Shown here: in pieces, positions 1-5,482 of the stretch
How positions within the stretch are numbered: the first letter of the stretch is position 1
Layout of the letters: every line of letters begins with the position of its first letter
From: Treponema sp.
GTDB taxonomy: Bacteria > Spirochaetota > Spirochaetia > Treponematales > Breznakiellaceae
NCBI GenBank assembly: GCA_031271075.1
Contig: JAISWN010000026.1
Location: 1 to 10,316 of the forward strand
Direction: 5' to 3'
Length of the DNA stretch: 10,316 nt
Notes under the pieces: model-generated
Databases searched by the model: none
Told to the model about the DNA's origin: nothing
The model's input: only the letters and a program-made list of their open reading frames with translations
Program-made: the position numbers and the translations under genes

Positions 1-1
1 A

Positions 2-1411
2 CTCTTCGGCCCCCTGGCCGGGCGGCCGGCCCTGGCGATAGACGGTCTTGACTGGGAGTGGAAGCGGTACCCGGTTATCCGCATCGACCTTAACACCGGG
101 GATTACACCCAGGGGCTTGGCGAATTGAACGCCACCCTGAACGATAATCTTGAAGAAACAGCCGGGAACTGCGGCTTATCCCTAGGCGGAGAAACCCTCA
201 GTTCCCGATTTTCACGTCTGATAAGGGGCCTGTCCGGAAAATATCACGAGCGCGTAGCAGTGCTAATCGACGAATACGACAAACCCCTTCTGTCCACGAT
301 AGACAACAGAGAACTGCACGTAACCATGCGGAACGCCCTGAAAGGTTTTTACAGTGTTTTAAAATCCGCCGATGAATACCTCAAGTTTGTTTTACTCACC
401 GGGGTTACCAAGTTTTCCCAGGTAAGCGTCTTTTCGGATCTGAACAACCTGGTGGACATATCCCTTGACGGACGCTACGCCGACCTCTGCGGGATAAGTC
501 AGGAGGAGCTTGAGCGGGACTTCGCGCCGGAGATAGGGGAGATAACGCGGGAAAAGAACATTGACACCCAAACTTACCTGGACAAACTTAAGTATTTCTA
601 TAACGGCTACCGGTTCTCTAAAAAGAACGAAACCGTGTACAATCCTTTCGGGTTACTGTACCACTTCAATAATGAGGGACAGTTTGACAGTTACTGGTTC
701 GCTACGGGAACGCCAAGTTTCCTGGTAAAGCTGATAGAGGAACAGAAGCTGGATATTCTTGATTTGGAAAAGAAGCGGCTTTCCCTGCTCGGGATGCAGA
801 AGTTCAACGTAGATAATATGGACGCTCTTTCGGTACTGTACCAGTCGGGGTATCTGACCATCGTGGATTACAAAGACGATTTTGGCGGCGAGTACACCCT
901 GGACTATCCGAACGAGGAGGTACGGGCGTCATTTGCCAACGCCCTGCTGGAGCGGTATGCGGGTGCGCCGGTAGGGGAGCTTAACGCTCTTGGGACAAAC
1001 ATTCCCCGTTTTCTCTCGGAGGGAAAGATAGACGCGGTGATTGGGGGATTGCGGTCATTTTTCGCGTCGATACCCTACGGGATACAGATCCGGGCGGAAC
1101 GGTACTACCAGACCGTGATACACCTGGTTTTCCGGATGCTGGGGCTGCACTGCCGGTCGGAGGTAGAGACCGCCGCGGGGCGGATAGATACGGTGGTGGA
1201 GAGTGGGGGATACGTGTACTGTTTTGAGTTCAAGCTAGGGGGAGGGGGGAAGAGAGTGACCGCGGATGAGGCGCTGCGGCAGATAGACAGTAAGGAATAC
1301 CTGCTGCCGTGGCGTGGGATAGGGAAGGGGAAGAAGCTGGTGAAGGTAGGGGTGGTATTTGACGCGGAGAAGCGGAACATCGGGGAGTGGAAGGCGGAGG
1401 AGGCGAGGTGA
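2..1411 (+). CDS. AAA-ATPase-like / PD-(D/E)XK nuclease-family protein, 5' end outside window
   Basis: The frame is open from base 2, so the start lies upstream; 469 codons are visible. The first visible residues (YPVIRIDL at about 24-31) match the region that follows the P-loop in this family, so the Walker A motif is outside the window. A Walker B-like LIDEYDKPLL is encoded at about 284-313, followed by the family-typical LLTGVTKFSQVSVFSDLNNL. The C-terminal part carries a PD-(D/E)XK-like core, with Asp at 1187-1189 and the ExK of FEFK at 1226-1234. This is the AAA-ATPase_like plus PDDEXK_9 architecture, common in many copies in host-associated Treponema and Bacteroidetes; its biological role is unsettled and a DNA-related or mobile-element role is only inferred. 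An internal TTG at 125 could be taken as a start, but homology continues upstream of it. The 3' third is unusually G-rich on the coding strand. Confidence 0.88.
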   Translation, partial: LFGPLAGRPALAIDGLDWEWKRYPVIRIDLNTGDYTQGLGELNATLNDNLEETAGNCGLSLGGETLSSRFSRLIRGLSGKYHERVAVLIDEYDKPLLSTIDNRELHVTMRNALKGFYSVLKSADEYLKFVLLTGVTKFSQVSVFSDLNNLVDISLDGRYADLCGISQEELERDFAPEIGEITREKNIDTQTYLDKLKYFYNGYRFSKKNETVYNPFGLLYHFNNEGQFDSYWFATGTPSFLVKLIEEQKLDILDLEKKRLSLLGMQKFNVDNMDALSVLYQSGYLTIVDYKDDFGGEYTLDYPNEEVRASFANALLERYAGAPVGELNALGTNIPRFLSEGKIDAVIGGLRSFFASIPYGIQIRAERYYQTVIHLVFRMLGLHCRSEVETAAGRIDTVVESGGYVYCFEFKLGGGGKRVTADEALRQIDSKEYLLPWRGIGKGKKLVKVGVVFDAEKRNIGEWKAEEAR

Positions 1412-1457
1412 CGGCGTGTTTTGGAACAGGTTGTTTCTTTATCCATGAACGAAAGCC

Positions 1458-1904
1458 ATGAACGAAATCAAGACTATCAGGCTGGAACTCTGCTCTCCCC
1501 TCTTTTACCGGGAAGAGGGGGGCCTTGTTCCCTGGGCGCCGGAGCAGCCGGGCCTGGAGGATTCGGAACCGGGGGAGCGGCTCTTCTGTTTCGCCGTGGA
1601 TAGTGTTCAGGGACGGAGCATAGAACCCGATCCCGCCCGCTTTCCGGGCCCCCTCGTGGCCGCGGGACGTTCCACCACCGGATCGGCGGAACCGGCCGGC
1701 GGGCTGGAACTCCCCGCGGGGACTTACCTTTTCGCCCAGCAAAGGGAAGCCCTGGGGCGGGAAGCCTTTACCGAAATGGCCATGGAACTGCAAAAGGACG
1801 GGCTTTGGGAGCGGCTTAAACTGGGGGATCGGCTCTATCTGCGGTATTTGTCCGAGGATGGCAAGCGGCTTACCCAGGTATTCCGCCCTTACCAGCCCTC
1901 GTGA
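1458..1904 (+). CDS. Conserved-looking hypothetical protein, 148 aa
   Basis: I do not recognise this family. The frame has a stop at 1446-1448, so the ATG at 1458 is the first possible start; only a weak purine stretch (GAAAG) precedes it. The protein is acidic and soluble-looking, with no signal peptide or membrane segment. Residues about 40-90 are Gly/Pro-rich and probably loop-like. The C-terminal half (about 87-145) looks like a compact domain with an LPAGTYLFAQ strand, a helix rich in Glu/Met/Leu, and an ending LYLRYLSEDGKRLTQVFRPY that resembles a beta-hairpin. It lies 46 bases after the AAA/PDDEXK gene on the same strand and could share its transcript. Codon choice is GC-rich like its neighbours, which supports a real gene. 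It ends 22 bases before the convergent DUF2259-type gene, with no clear terminator between them. Confidence 0.65.
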   Translation: MNEIKTIRLELCSPLFYREEGGLVPWAPEQPGLEDSEPGERLFCFAVDSVQGRSIEPDPARFPGPLVAAGRSTTGSAEPAGGLELPAGTYLFAQQREALGREAFTEMAMELQKDGLWERLKLGDRLYLRYLSEDGKRLTQVFRPYQPS

Positions 1905-1926
1905 AAGGCGATCCTCCCGGACCCGG

Positions 1927-2631
1927 CTACCAGCGCAGGGTTTCCACCATGTAGCGGGTGTCGTAGCCGCCAGCCACCTGCTTTCTCATCTCAATAACAA
2001 AGATTATTGAATTCCCCTCCGGAGCGACGATGACCTTCTTTACCTTGTAAGCCACGATAAGGGGCCGTTTTATCCCGGGGTTTCCTACCGTGTAAGTTTT
2101 CCGTCCCCCTGAGGCCTTGGTTTCCTCCAGGCTGATGTAAAACGAGGTTTTCAGGCCGCTTCCTGAACCTTCGGTACTGGGAACCAGCCGGGCTTTGTAG
2201 GACAGGCTCCGCTCAAAATTCCGGAATTCGATACTCTCTCCCTGGGGAGAACCGCCAGCGGCATCCAGGGCGATGTACAGGGGGATACCCTGGCGGAGAA
2301 AATTCACCCCGTGCCGGTCGGCGATGGCGGTGTTTCTGGAAACAAGCCGGTAAAAGGCCCCGGAACCGTCGGTTCCCGCGGAGACCGGAGTATCATGGGT
2401 ATAGGAAAACCTACCCCCCGGGACAAATTCGTTTTTCGCCACGTCGACAACAAACATATCCGCCCAAGGCTTTAAAGTTCCGGACTGCACCCCGTACTGG
2501 GCAAACATATAGATTCTGCCGTCGGGAGAAAAGCCGAGATCCACAAAAGACGCGGTATCCCCGGCCCAAAGGGGGAAAATACTCAAACAAAGTGTTCCGG
2601 CGGTCAAAAGGAAGACCTTCTTCGACAACAT
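1927..2631 (-). CDS. DUF2259-type predicted secreted protein
   Basis: This is a 234-residue protein with a classical signal peptide: a KK n-region, a hydrophobic stretch at about 6-20, and a likely signal peptidase I cut after LWA (residue 23). The one Cys in the h-region has no lipobox, so a lipoprotein is unlikely. The mature part begins with FVDLGFSPDGRIYMFAQYG, which resembles DUF2259 proteins of spirochaetes, and continues as a beta-rich domain of about 210 residues. It probably acts in the periplasm; no reaction is known to me. Two ATG codons are available. The upstream one (2637) directly abuts the strong GAGGAG at 2638-2643 with no spacer, while the one at 2631 has a 6-base spacer, so I prefer 2631. 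The gene is divergent from the membrane protein at 2711. Confidence 0.75.
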   Translation of the reverse strand: MLSKKVFLLTAGTLCLSIFPLWAGDTASFVDLGFSPDGRIYMFAQYGVQSGTLKPWADMFVVDVAKNEFVPGGRFSYTHDTPVSAGTDGSGAFYRLVSRNTAIADRHGVNFLRQGIPLYIALDAAGGSPQGESIEFRNFERSLSYKARLVPSTEGSGSGLKTSFYISLEETKASGGRKTYTVGNPGIKRPLIVAYKVKKVIVAPEGNSIIFVIEMRKQVAGGYDTRYMVETLRW

Positions 2632-2637
2632 TGGCAT

Positions 2638-2643
2638 CTCCTC
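2638..2643 (-). promoter_or_regulatory. Shine-Dalgarno site deciding the start of the DUF2259-type gene
   Basis: The minus strand reads GAGGAG here. It is adjacent to the ATG at 2637, which leaves no spacer, and 6 bases from the ATG at 2631, which is the normal distance. It therefore argues for the second ATG as the start codon. Confidence 0.6.
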
Positions 2644-2673
2644 TATACAAATATCGGAAGTTGGGCTTCAGTC

Positions 2674-2702
2674 TTGAGAAAAACCCGGTCAATAACTATG
2701 CT
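2674..2702 (+). promoter_or_regulatory. Possible sigma-70-type promoter for the membrane protein gene
   Basis: TTGAGA (2674-2679) and TATGCT (2697-2702) are separated by 17 bases and fit the -35/-10 consensus moderately. The predicted transcript start (about 2709) is only a couple of bases before the ATG at 2711. That would agree with the lack of a Shine-Dalgarno sequence there, but it is only a consensus match in the divergent intergenic region. Confidence 0.3.
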
Positions 2703-2710
2703 TAGAAAAC

Positions 2711-3532
2711 ATGACGCTATCGGGCAGAAACATTTTTTTCAGGATAGAGATTTTCCTCGCGGCGGCGGCCTTTGTCTTCACCGTCTTCATGGCCTTCCTA
2801 GTCATCCCGGCCTGTCCCGGTATTGCCGGGGAAGCCTCCCGGCGGGCCCCCGGTTTTTTTCAGCGCTTTCTGAAAGCCGACCCCTATGCCCCCTTTGCCT
2901 CGCTGGCCGGCGCGGCCGCCTATGCCCTGGTTTCCCTTACCCTTATCTACTACTTTTTTGAAAAGACCCAGGCCCCGGAGATCATCTTTGTTACCCTTTT
3001 TGCCCTTTCTTTTTCCGTGGAAGGGATGCGGATCGTCACCCTGCTACAGGAAAGACAGGTAATCCCGGCCCTGTACCTTCTGATGGCCTCCCGGATATTG
3101 CTCTTTGGCCGTTTTTTCGGGCTTTTTTCCCTTTTTGCCGCCAGCGTCTACGCCGCGGGGCTTGATCAGCAGGAAGAGCGGAACATCATCTTTACCCTTG
3201 CCATCGTCACCCTGCTGATCTCTCTGAGGGTTCCTATTGATGTCCTTACCTGGGATTCAAGCTACAACATGATCAACGGCTACAACTCCATGTTCCGCAT
3301 GGTGGAGATAGGGATACTCCTTATTACGGTGATTAGCTTTCTTATCTCCGCCTGGTCCCGGGGCGATCCCGAATACGTTACCATCGGCATCGGCTCTTTT
3401 CTGGCGTTCATCGGGAGGAATCTGCTCCTTTCCGCCGATATTTGGCTTAGCGCGGCGCTGGGGATCCTCCTCCTCGCCACGGGAACCTGGTTCATCTGCA
3501 CCAGGCTGCACAAGGTATATCTCTGGTTATAG
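2711..3532 (+). CDS. Polytopic membrane protein of unknown function, 273 aa
   Basis: The protein is strongly hydrophobic, with about eight candidate membrane segments near residues 12-32, 63-83, 88-108, 117-145, 155-172, 197-214, 221-240 and 245-263. I cannot assign it to a transporter or sensor family with confidence. The arrangement of short cytoplasmic or periplasmic links and a basic C-terminal tail recalls 7-8TM sensor-type modules without an output domain, but that is a guess. The ATG at 2711 follows an in-frame stop at 2693-2695, and no clear ribosome binding site precedes it. The gene is divergent from the DUF2259-type gene (79 bases between the starts) and ends just before an intrinsic terminator. 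It appears to be monocistronic. Confidence 0.8.
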   Translation: MTLSGRNIFFRIEIFLAAAAFVFTVFMAFLVIPACPGIAGEASRRAPGFFQRFLKADPYAPFASLAGAAAYALVSLTLIYYFFEKTQAPEIIFVTLFALSFSVEGMRIVTLLQERQVIPALYLLMASRILLFGRFFGLFSLFAASVYAAGLDQQEERNIIFTLAIVTLLISLRVPIDVLTWDSSYNMINGYNSMFRMVEIGILLITVISFLISAWSRGDPEYVTIGIGSFLAFIGRNLLLSADIWLSAALGILLLATGTWFICTRLHKVYLWL

Positions 3533-3541
3533 GGAACCTCC

Positions 3542-3569
3542 GGAAACCCCGGTTGGGTTTCCATTTTTA
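3542..3569 (+). terminator. Rho-independent terminator
   Basis: GGAAACCC (3542-3549) and GGGTTTCC (3555-3562) form a perfect 8-bp stem with a five-base loop (3550-3554). ATTTTTAT follows on the plus strand. It lies 10 bases after the membrane protein stop codon. There is no T-run on the other side, so it should act only on plus-strand transcripts. Its tail overlaps the stop codon of the convergent gene. Confidence 0.8.
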
Positions 3570-4217
3570 TAGGAGGGCGAGAGAGACCGCCATGCCTACC
3601 GTTACCGGCAGGGCCAGGTTGTCGTAATCTTCCAGGGGAAGGGCTTCCACCAGGGTAGCGGTAAAGGCCGCCGTTAAAGCGACGCGGAAATCCCGGGAGA
3701 CCTGGAAAGCGGATACCAGTACCGCGGTGAAGCAGGCCAGGGAACCTTCCACACTCTTCCCGCAGAGGGCAGGGGGACGGATACGGCCGAAAAACCTGCC
3801 CACAAGGCTGGCAAACCCATCTCCAAAGGCCAGGGCGTAAATGGCTATGGAGGCCGCCGGGGAGGGGTAGAGAAGCAGGGCCAGAAGCGCCCCCAGCCCC
3901 AGGGTTACCGGGCCCATAACAAAGCGGCCCTCGTCCCGCGCCCGTGAAACCATGCTGGTAACGGAAGAAACAAAGGGTACCCGAATCCCCGCAAGGCGGA
4001 GACCTTCCATCCAGGCATAACCCAGCGTCCCCCCCGCCAGGATCAGAACCGTTACGGGACGGTTCACCGCCGCCATCAGCGGGCTCAGGGCGATTAAAAA
4101 GTGTATTGATTTTCTGATAATTTCTGTTTTAATATCCTCAATACCAAATCGAGGGCCGGAGCTCGTAAGGCTGCCCCGGCCCCGGGAGGGAATACTTTTT
4201 TGAATAACTTTATCCAT
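3567..4217 (-). CDS. Phytol/dolichol kinase-like (SEC59/CTP-transferase-like) integral membrane protein
   Basis: This family uses CTP to phosphorylate polyprenols, phytol or diacylglycerol in the membrane, and overlaps in annotation with phosphatidate cytidylyltransferases. Visible hallmarks are RKSIHF (residues 35-40), DEGRFVMGPVTLGLG (95-109), the core GDGFASLVGRFFG (132-144), KSVEGSLACF (154-163), and E191 followed by EDYDNLALP (196-204). These match the conserved pattern of phytol kinases and yeast DGK1/SEC59 homologues. About six hydrophobic segments are present. Length (216 aa) is normal for the bacterial members, although about 30 residues precede the RK..H motif, more than usual. No alternative ATG, GTG or TTG lies in that extension, so the start at 4217 stands despite only AGG just upstream. 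The substrate cannot be read from the sequence. Confidence 0.8.
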   Translation of the reverse strand: MDKVIQKSIPSRGRGSLTSSGPRFGIEDIKTEIIRKSIHFLIALSPLMAAVNRPVTVLILAGGTLGYAWMEGLRLAGIRVPFVSSVTSMVSRARDEGRFVMGPVTLGLGALLALLLYPSPAASIAIYALAFGDGFASLVGRFFGRIRPPALCGKSVEGSLACFTAVLVSAFQVSRDFRVALTAAFTATLVEALPLEDYDNLALPVTVGMAVSLALL

Positions 4218-4282
4218 ACCTGGATATTAGCAAATTCCGTACCAAGCGGCGTTCTTTTTCCCCAGTAAAATTTACCGGCCCT

Positions 4283-4305
4283 AATTCCTTATAATACAAG
4301 GAATT
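4283..4305. repeat. Perfect 8-bp inverted repeat around a TATAAT
   Basis: AATTCCTT (4283-4290) and AAGGAATT (4298-4305) are perfect inverted copies around the 7-base spacer ATAATAC. With the flanking T, a TATAAT hexamer is formed at 4290-4295. The position 66 bases upstream of the kinase-like gene's ATG, in a non-coding stretch, suits an operator, but no bound regulator can be named. Confidence 0.4.
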
Positions 4306-4371
4306 ACAATCATCCCGAAAGACCATGGACATCCGGAACTTCCGGTGGGTATAATAAATTATACAGACAAA

Positions 4372-4401
4372 ATTCACAAAATACTATTCACAAAATACTA
4401 T
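4372..4401. repeat. Tandem 14-bp direct repeat, two copies
   Basis: ATTCACAAAATACT occurs exactly twice in tandem (4372-4385 and 4386-4399), with two more bases of a third copy. It is AT-rich and non-coding. It may be simple slippage or a protein-binding direct repeat. Confidence 0.6.
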
Positions 4402-4412
4402 CCTACCGGGAA

Positions 4413-4534
4413 TTCTCAGTTTCAACAAAGGACAGGGAAAATGAACCATGACGAACCTGATGTTCGACATCGCGAACCACGCGAGCGGGAAGAACACAAA
4501 CCGGGCTGAAGGTTCGCCATGGTTAAGCTGAGAA
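4413..4534 (+). other. Candidate structured RNA or palindromic element upstream of tRNA-Val
   Basis: Two long arms pair almost perfectly. TTCTCAGTTT (4413-4422) pairs with AAGCTGAGAA (4525-4534), with one G-T wobble. AACCATGACGAACCT (4444-4458) pairs with AGGTTCGCCATGGTT (4510-4524), with one mismatch. On the 3' side the two helices are contiguous (25 bases, 24 paired); on the 5' side a 21-base bulge (4423-4443) separates them. Inside is a smaller GTTCG/CGAAC hairpin (4462-4466 with 4473-4477). No credible protein is encoded here: a 28-codon plus-strand frame from 4448 and a 65-codon minus-strand frame resemble nothing I know. It could be a non-coding RNA, a riboregulator without a target gene, or a remnant of a palindromic mobile element. 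I do not recognise any Rfam family. Direction is arbitrary. Confidence 0.4.
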
Positions 4535-4546
4535 CTGCCGATGCGT

Positions 4547-4598
4547 CCGCAGTATGCGGCCGCAGCATGTGCCCACAGCATACGCCCGCAGCGTGTAA
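4547..4598. repeat. Degenerate 13-bp tandem repeat, four units
   Basis: Four successive 13-base units start at 4547, 4560, 4573 and 4586 and read CCGCAGTATGCGG, CCGCAGCATGTGC, CCACAGCATACGC and CCGCAGCGTGTAA. They share CC(G/A)CAG and a following pyrimidine-purine alternation. The array ends right at the putative tRNA promoter. It could be a cluster of binding sites or a decayed minisatellite. Confidence 0.55.
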
Positions 4599-4627
4599 TT
4601 GACGTTCCCGAAACCTTGTGGTAACTT
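4599..4627 (+). promoter_or_regulatory. Probable promoter of the tRNA-Val gene
   Basis: TTGACG (4599-4604), a 17-base spacer and TAACTT (4622-4627) place a transcript start near 4634, about 12 bases before the mature tRNA. The -35 is strong; the -10 keeps only the first TA and last T of the consensus. Confidence 0.45.
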
Positions 4628-4645
4628 GTTGTAATGACAGCTTTT

Positions 4646-4717
4646 GGGCGATTAACTCAGCGGGAGAGTGCTACCTTCACACGGTAGAAGTCACTGGTTC
4701 AAATCCAGTATCGCCCA
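4646..4717 (+). tRNA. tRNA-Val, anticodon CAC
   Basis: A full cloverleaf can be folded. The acceptor stem GGGCGAT pairs with ATCGCCC (4710-4716), and the discriminator base is A4717. The D stem is ACTC/GAGT with a GG-containing loop. The anticodon stem CTACC/GGTAG carries the loop TTCACAC (anticodon CAC at 4678-4680). The T stem ACTGG/CCAGT holds the loop TTCAAAT. The CAC anticodon reads the valine codon GUG. The 3' CCA is not encoded (GTT follows), so it must be added by CCA nucleotidyltransferase. Degraded integrase sequence starts 125 bases downstream, consistent with use of this tRNA as an integration site. Confidence 0.93.
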
Positions 4718-4842
4718 GTTTGTAAGTGCTTATAGAGCAAGTAATTAGCTGACCGAACAACGGAAGCTGTATCACACAAAAAGCCCCGAGGTACACAGCA
4801 AGGTACATTGATACCGGGCGTTACTTTGGGGGAGGTGGTATT

Positions 4843-4968
4843 ATGCGGCCCTTGAAACCCCATGCTCCCATTGTATTTATCGTAAAAAGACCAAAGCCGG
4901 GTATTTCTGGTACGTCCGTTATTGGGATAAGGCAAGCCGGAAATACGCCTACATCCGGTCAACCGGAT
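4843..4968 (+). pseudogene. Remnant of an integrase/tyrosine recombinase, N-terminal part only, frameshifted
   Basis: A strong ribosome site (GGAGGTGG at 4831-4838) precedes the ATG at 4843. The first codons read MRPLKPHAPIVF. The frame then breaks: adding one T in the T-run at 4876-4878 restores FYRKKTKAGYFWYVRYWD, with KYAYIRSTG following. This resembles the N-terminal DNA-arm-binding part of phage-type integrases found in spirochaetes. After about residue 42 the homology stops, and the reading frame runs into unrelated sequence and a stop at 4992-4994. The core-binding and catalytic domains are absent, so it is inactive. It lies downstream of tRNA-Val, the expected place for the integrase gene of an element that used this tRNA as its attachment site. 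Confidence 0.6.
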
Positions 4969-4975
4969 TCATCAT

Positions 4976-5239
4976 GAAGACCTGCGCCGCTTGAGGGTAC
5001 ACCGCGACGAGGCGATGGACGGGAAGATATTTATAGGTTTTATATCGCTTATACTGCTCAGTTACATCCATAAGGGTATGACAGAGAAGGGTATGTATAA
5101 AGACGTGACCATGAAAGAGATGATACGGCATCTTGAGAAACTTAAAGTCCAGACAATCATGGGGAAGCGGATTGTGTACCCCTTGACCAAAATGCAAGAA
5201 CGGATTTTTGATAATTTTGATATACCGTGCCCGGTGTAG
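4976..5239 (+). pseudogene. C-terminal fragment of an IS1634/IS4-like DDE transposase
   Basis: In the frame ending at TAG 5237-5239 the translation reads EDLRRLRVHRDEAMDGKIFI and continues with IGFISLILLSYIHKGM. That is the well-known conserved end of IS1634-type transposases (RLRVH.DEAM.G..FI.FI.LI), carrying the last part of the catalytic domain and the following helices. The closing LTKMQERIFDNFDI also fits that C-terminus. Everything upstream of about residue EDLRR is missing, including most of the DDE core, so the element is dead. The fragment begins directly after the integrase remnant, in another frame. Its exact 5' limit is uncertain by about 10 bases. A terminal inverted repeat was not identified. 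Confidence 0.65.
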
Positions 5240-5269
5240 TTATAAAAAAATCGAGATTTTAGGGTGAGT

Positions 5270-5416
5270 GTAAAATCCCGGTATTCCATCAAGGTCCCGA
5301 AATATATGGTGAGCGGCTTCGTCCTCTCTTTGGGACCGGCTTCATGGCCGCACTCTTTCAGTTTGATCAGAAGTTTGTCAACAAGGGTATCAATGCGCTG
5401 GCTATCTATAATTAAT
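5270..5416 (-). pseudogene. Possible unidentified gene fragment between two IS remnants
   Basis: All three frames around here are short, but the minus strand gives the most protein-like reading: IDSQRIDTLVDKLLIKLKEC, then GHEAGPKERTKPLTIYFGTL and MEYRDFT. It is mixed-charge with codon choice like the neighbouring genes. The frame has a stop just upstream, in the putative IS end. I do not recognise it. It could be the interrupted target gene into which the two IS elements inserted, or part of one of them. No start or end signals are visible. Confidence 0.25.
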
Positions 5417-5462
5417 CTAGCCGAAAAGGGGCCGGTTCCTCACAACTAAAACCTAGCCGAAA
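5417..5462. repeat. 10-bp direct repeat, possible IS end
   Basis: CTAGCCGAAA occurs at 5417-5426 and again at 5453-5462, 36 bases apart. The second copy abuts the stop codon of the minus-strand transposase fragment, so the pair may mark the right end of that IS. The opposite end was not found in the window. Confidence 0.4.
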
Positions 5463-5482
5463 TCAGACCGCTTCGGCCTGAT
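5462..5482 (-). terminator. Terminator-like hairpin at the end of the transposase fragment
   Basis: On the minus strand ATCAGGCCG (from 5482), loop AAG and CGGTCTGAT (to 5462) form a 9-bp stem with one G-U wobble; on the plus strand that pair would be an A/C mismatch. It contains the fragment's TGA stop (5463-5465). Only a short TTT follows, so it is a weak intrinsic terminator or an IS-end structure. It is the first hairpin met by transcripts running out of the murD-to-MBL operon. Confidence 0.35.

Noticed and set aside
1236..1340. Possible G-quadruplex or purine-tract signal in G-rich runs
   Set aside because: The runs lie within the conserved 3' end of the AAA/PD-(D/E)XK coding sequence and can be explained by Gly/Lys/Glu codons.
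1230..1793. 187-codon open frame on the minus strand
   Set aside because: It is antisense to the ends of two plus-strand genes, and its translation is Pro/Ser/Arg-rich shadow sequence caused by high GC content.
4448..4534. Short plus-strand frame starting MTNLMFDIANHASGKN
   Set aside because: It is only 28 codons, its nearest AGG-type purine run lies too far upstream, and it coincides with the self-complementary arms, which explain the sequence better.
4384..4581. 65-codon minus-strand frame in the gene-free stretch
   Set aside because: It has no ribosome site, runs through both the structured segment and the 13-bp repeats, and resembles no protein I know.
4718..4830. Search for a tRNA terminator or an attachment-site copy
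   Set aside because: No stem followed by a T-run and no second copy of the tRNA 3' end could be seen in the window.
5062..5292. Minus-strand frame beginning MMEYRDF
   Set aside because: Most of it is antisense to the IS1634-like transposase fragment. Only the part right of about 5270 was kept, as a low-confidence fragment.
5264..5449. 61-codon plus-strand frame MSVKSRYSIKV
   Set aside because: Its composition is unlike a protein compared with the opposite strand, and it runs into the putative IS end repeat.
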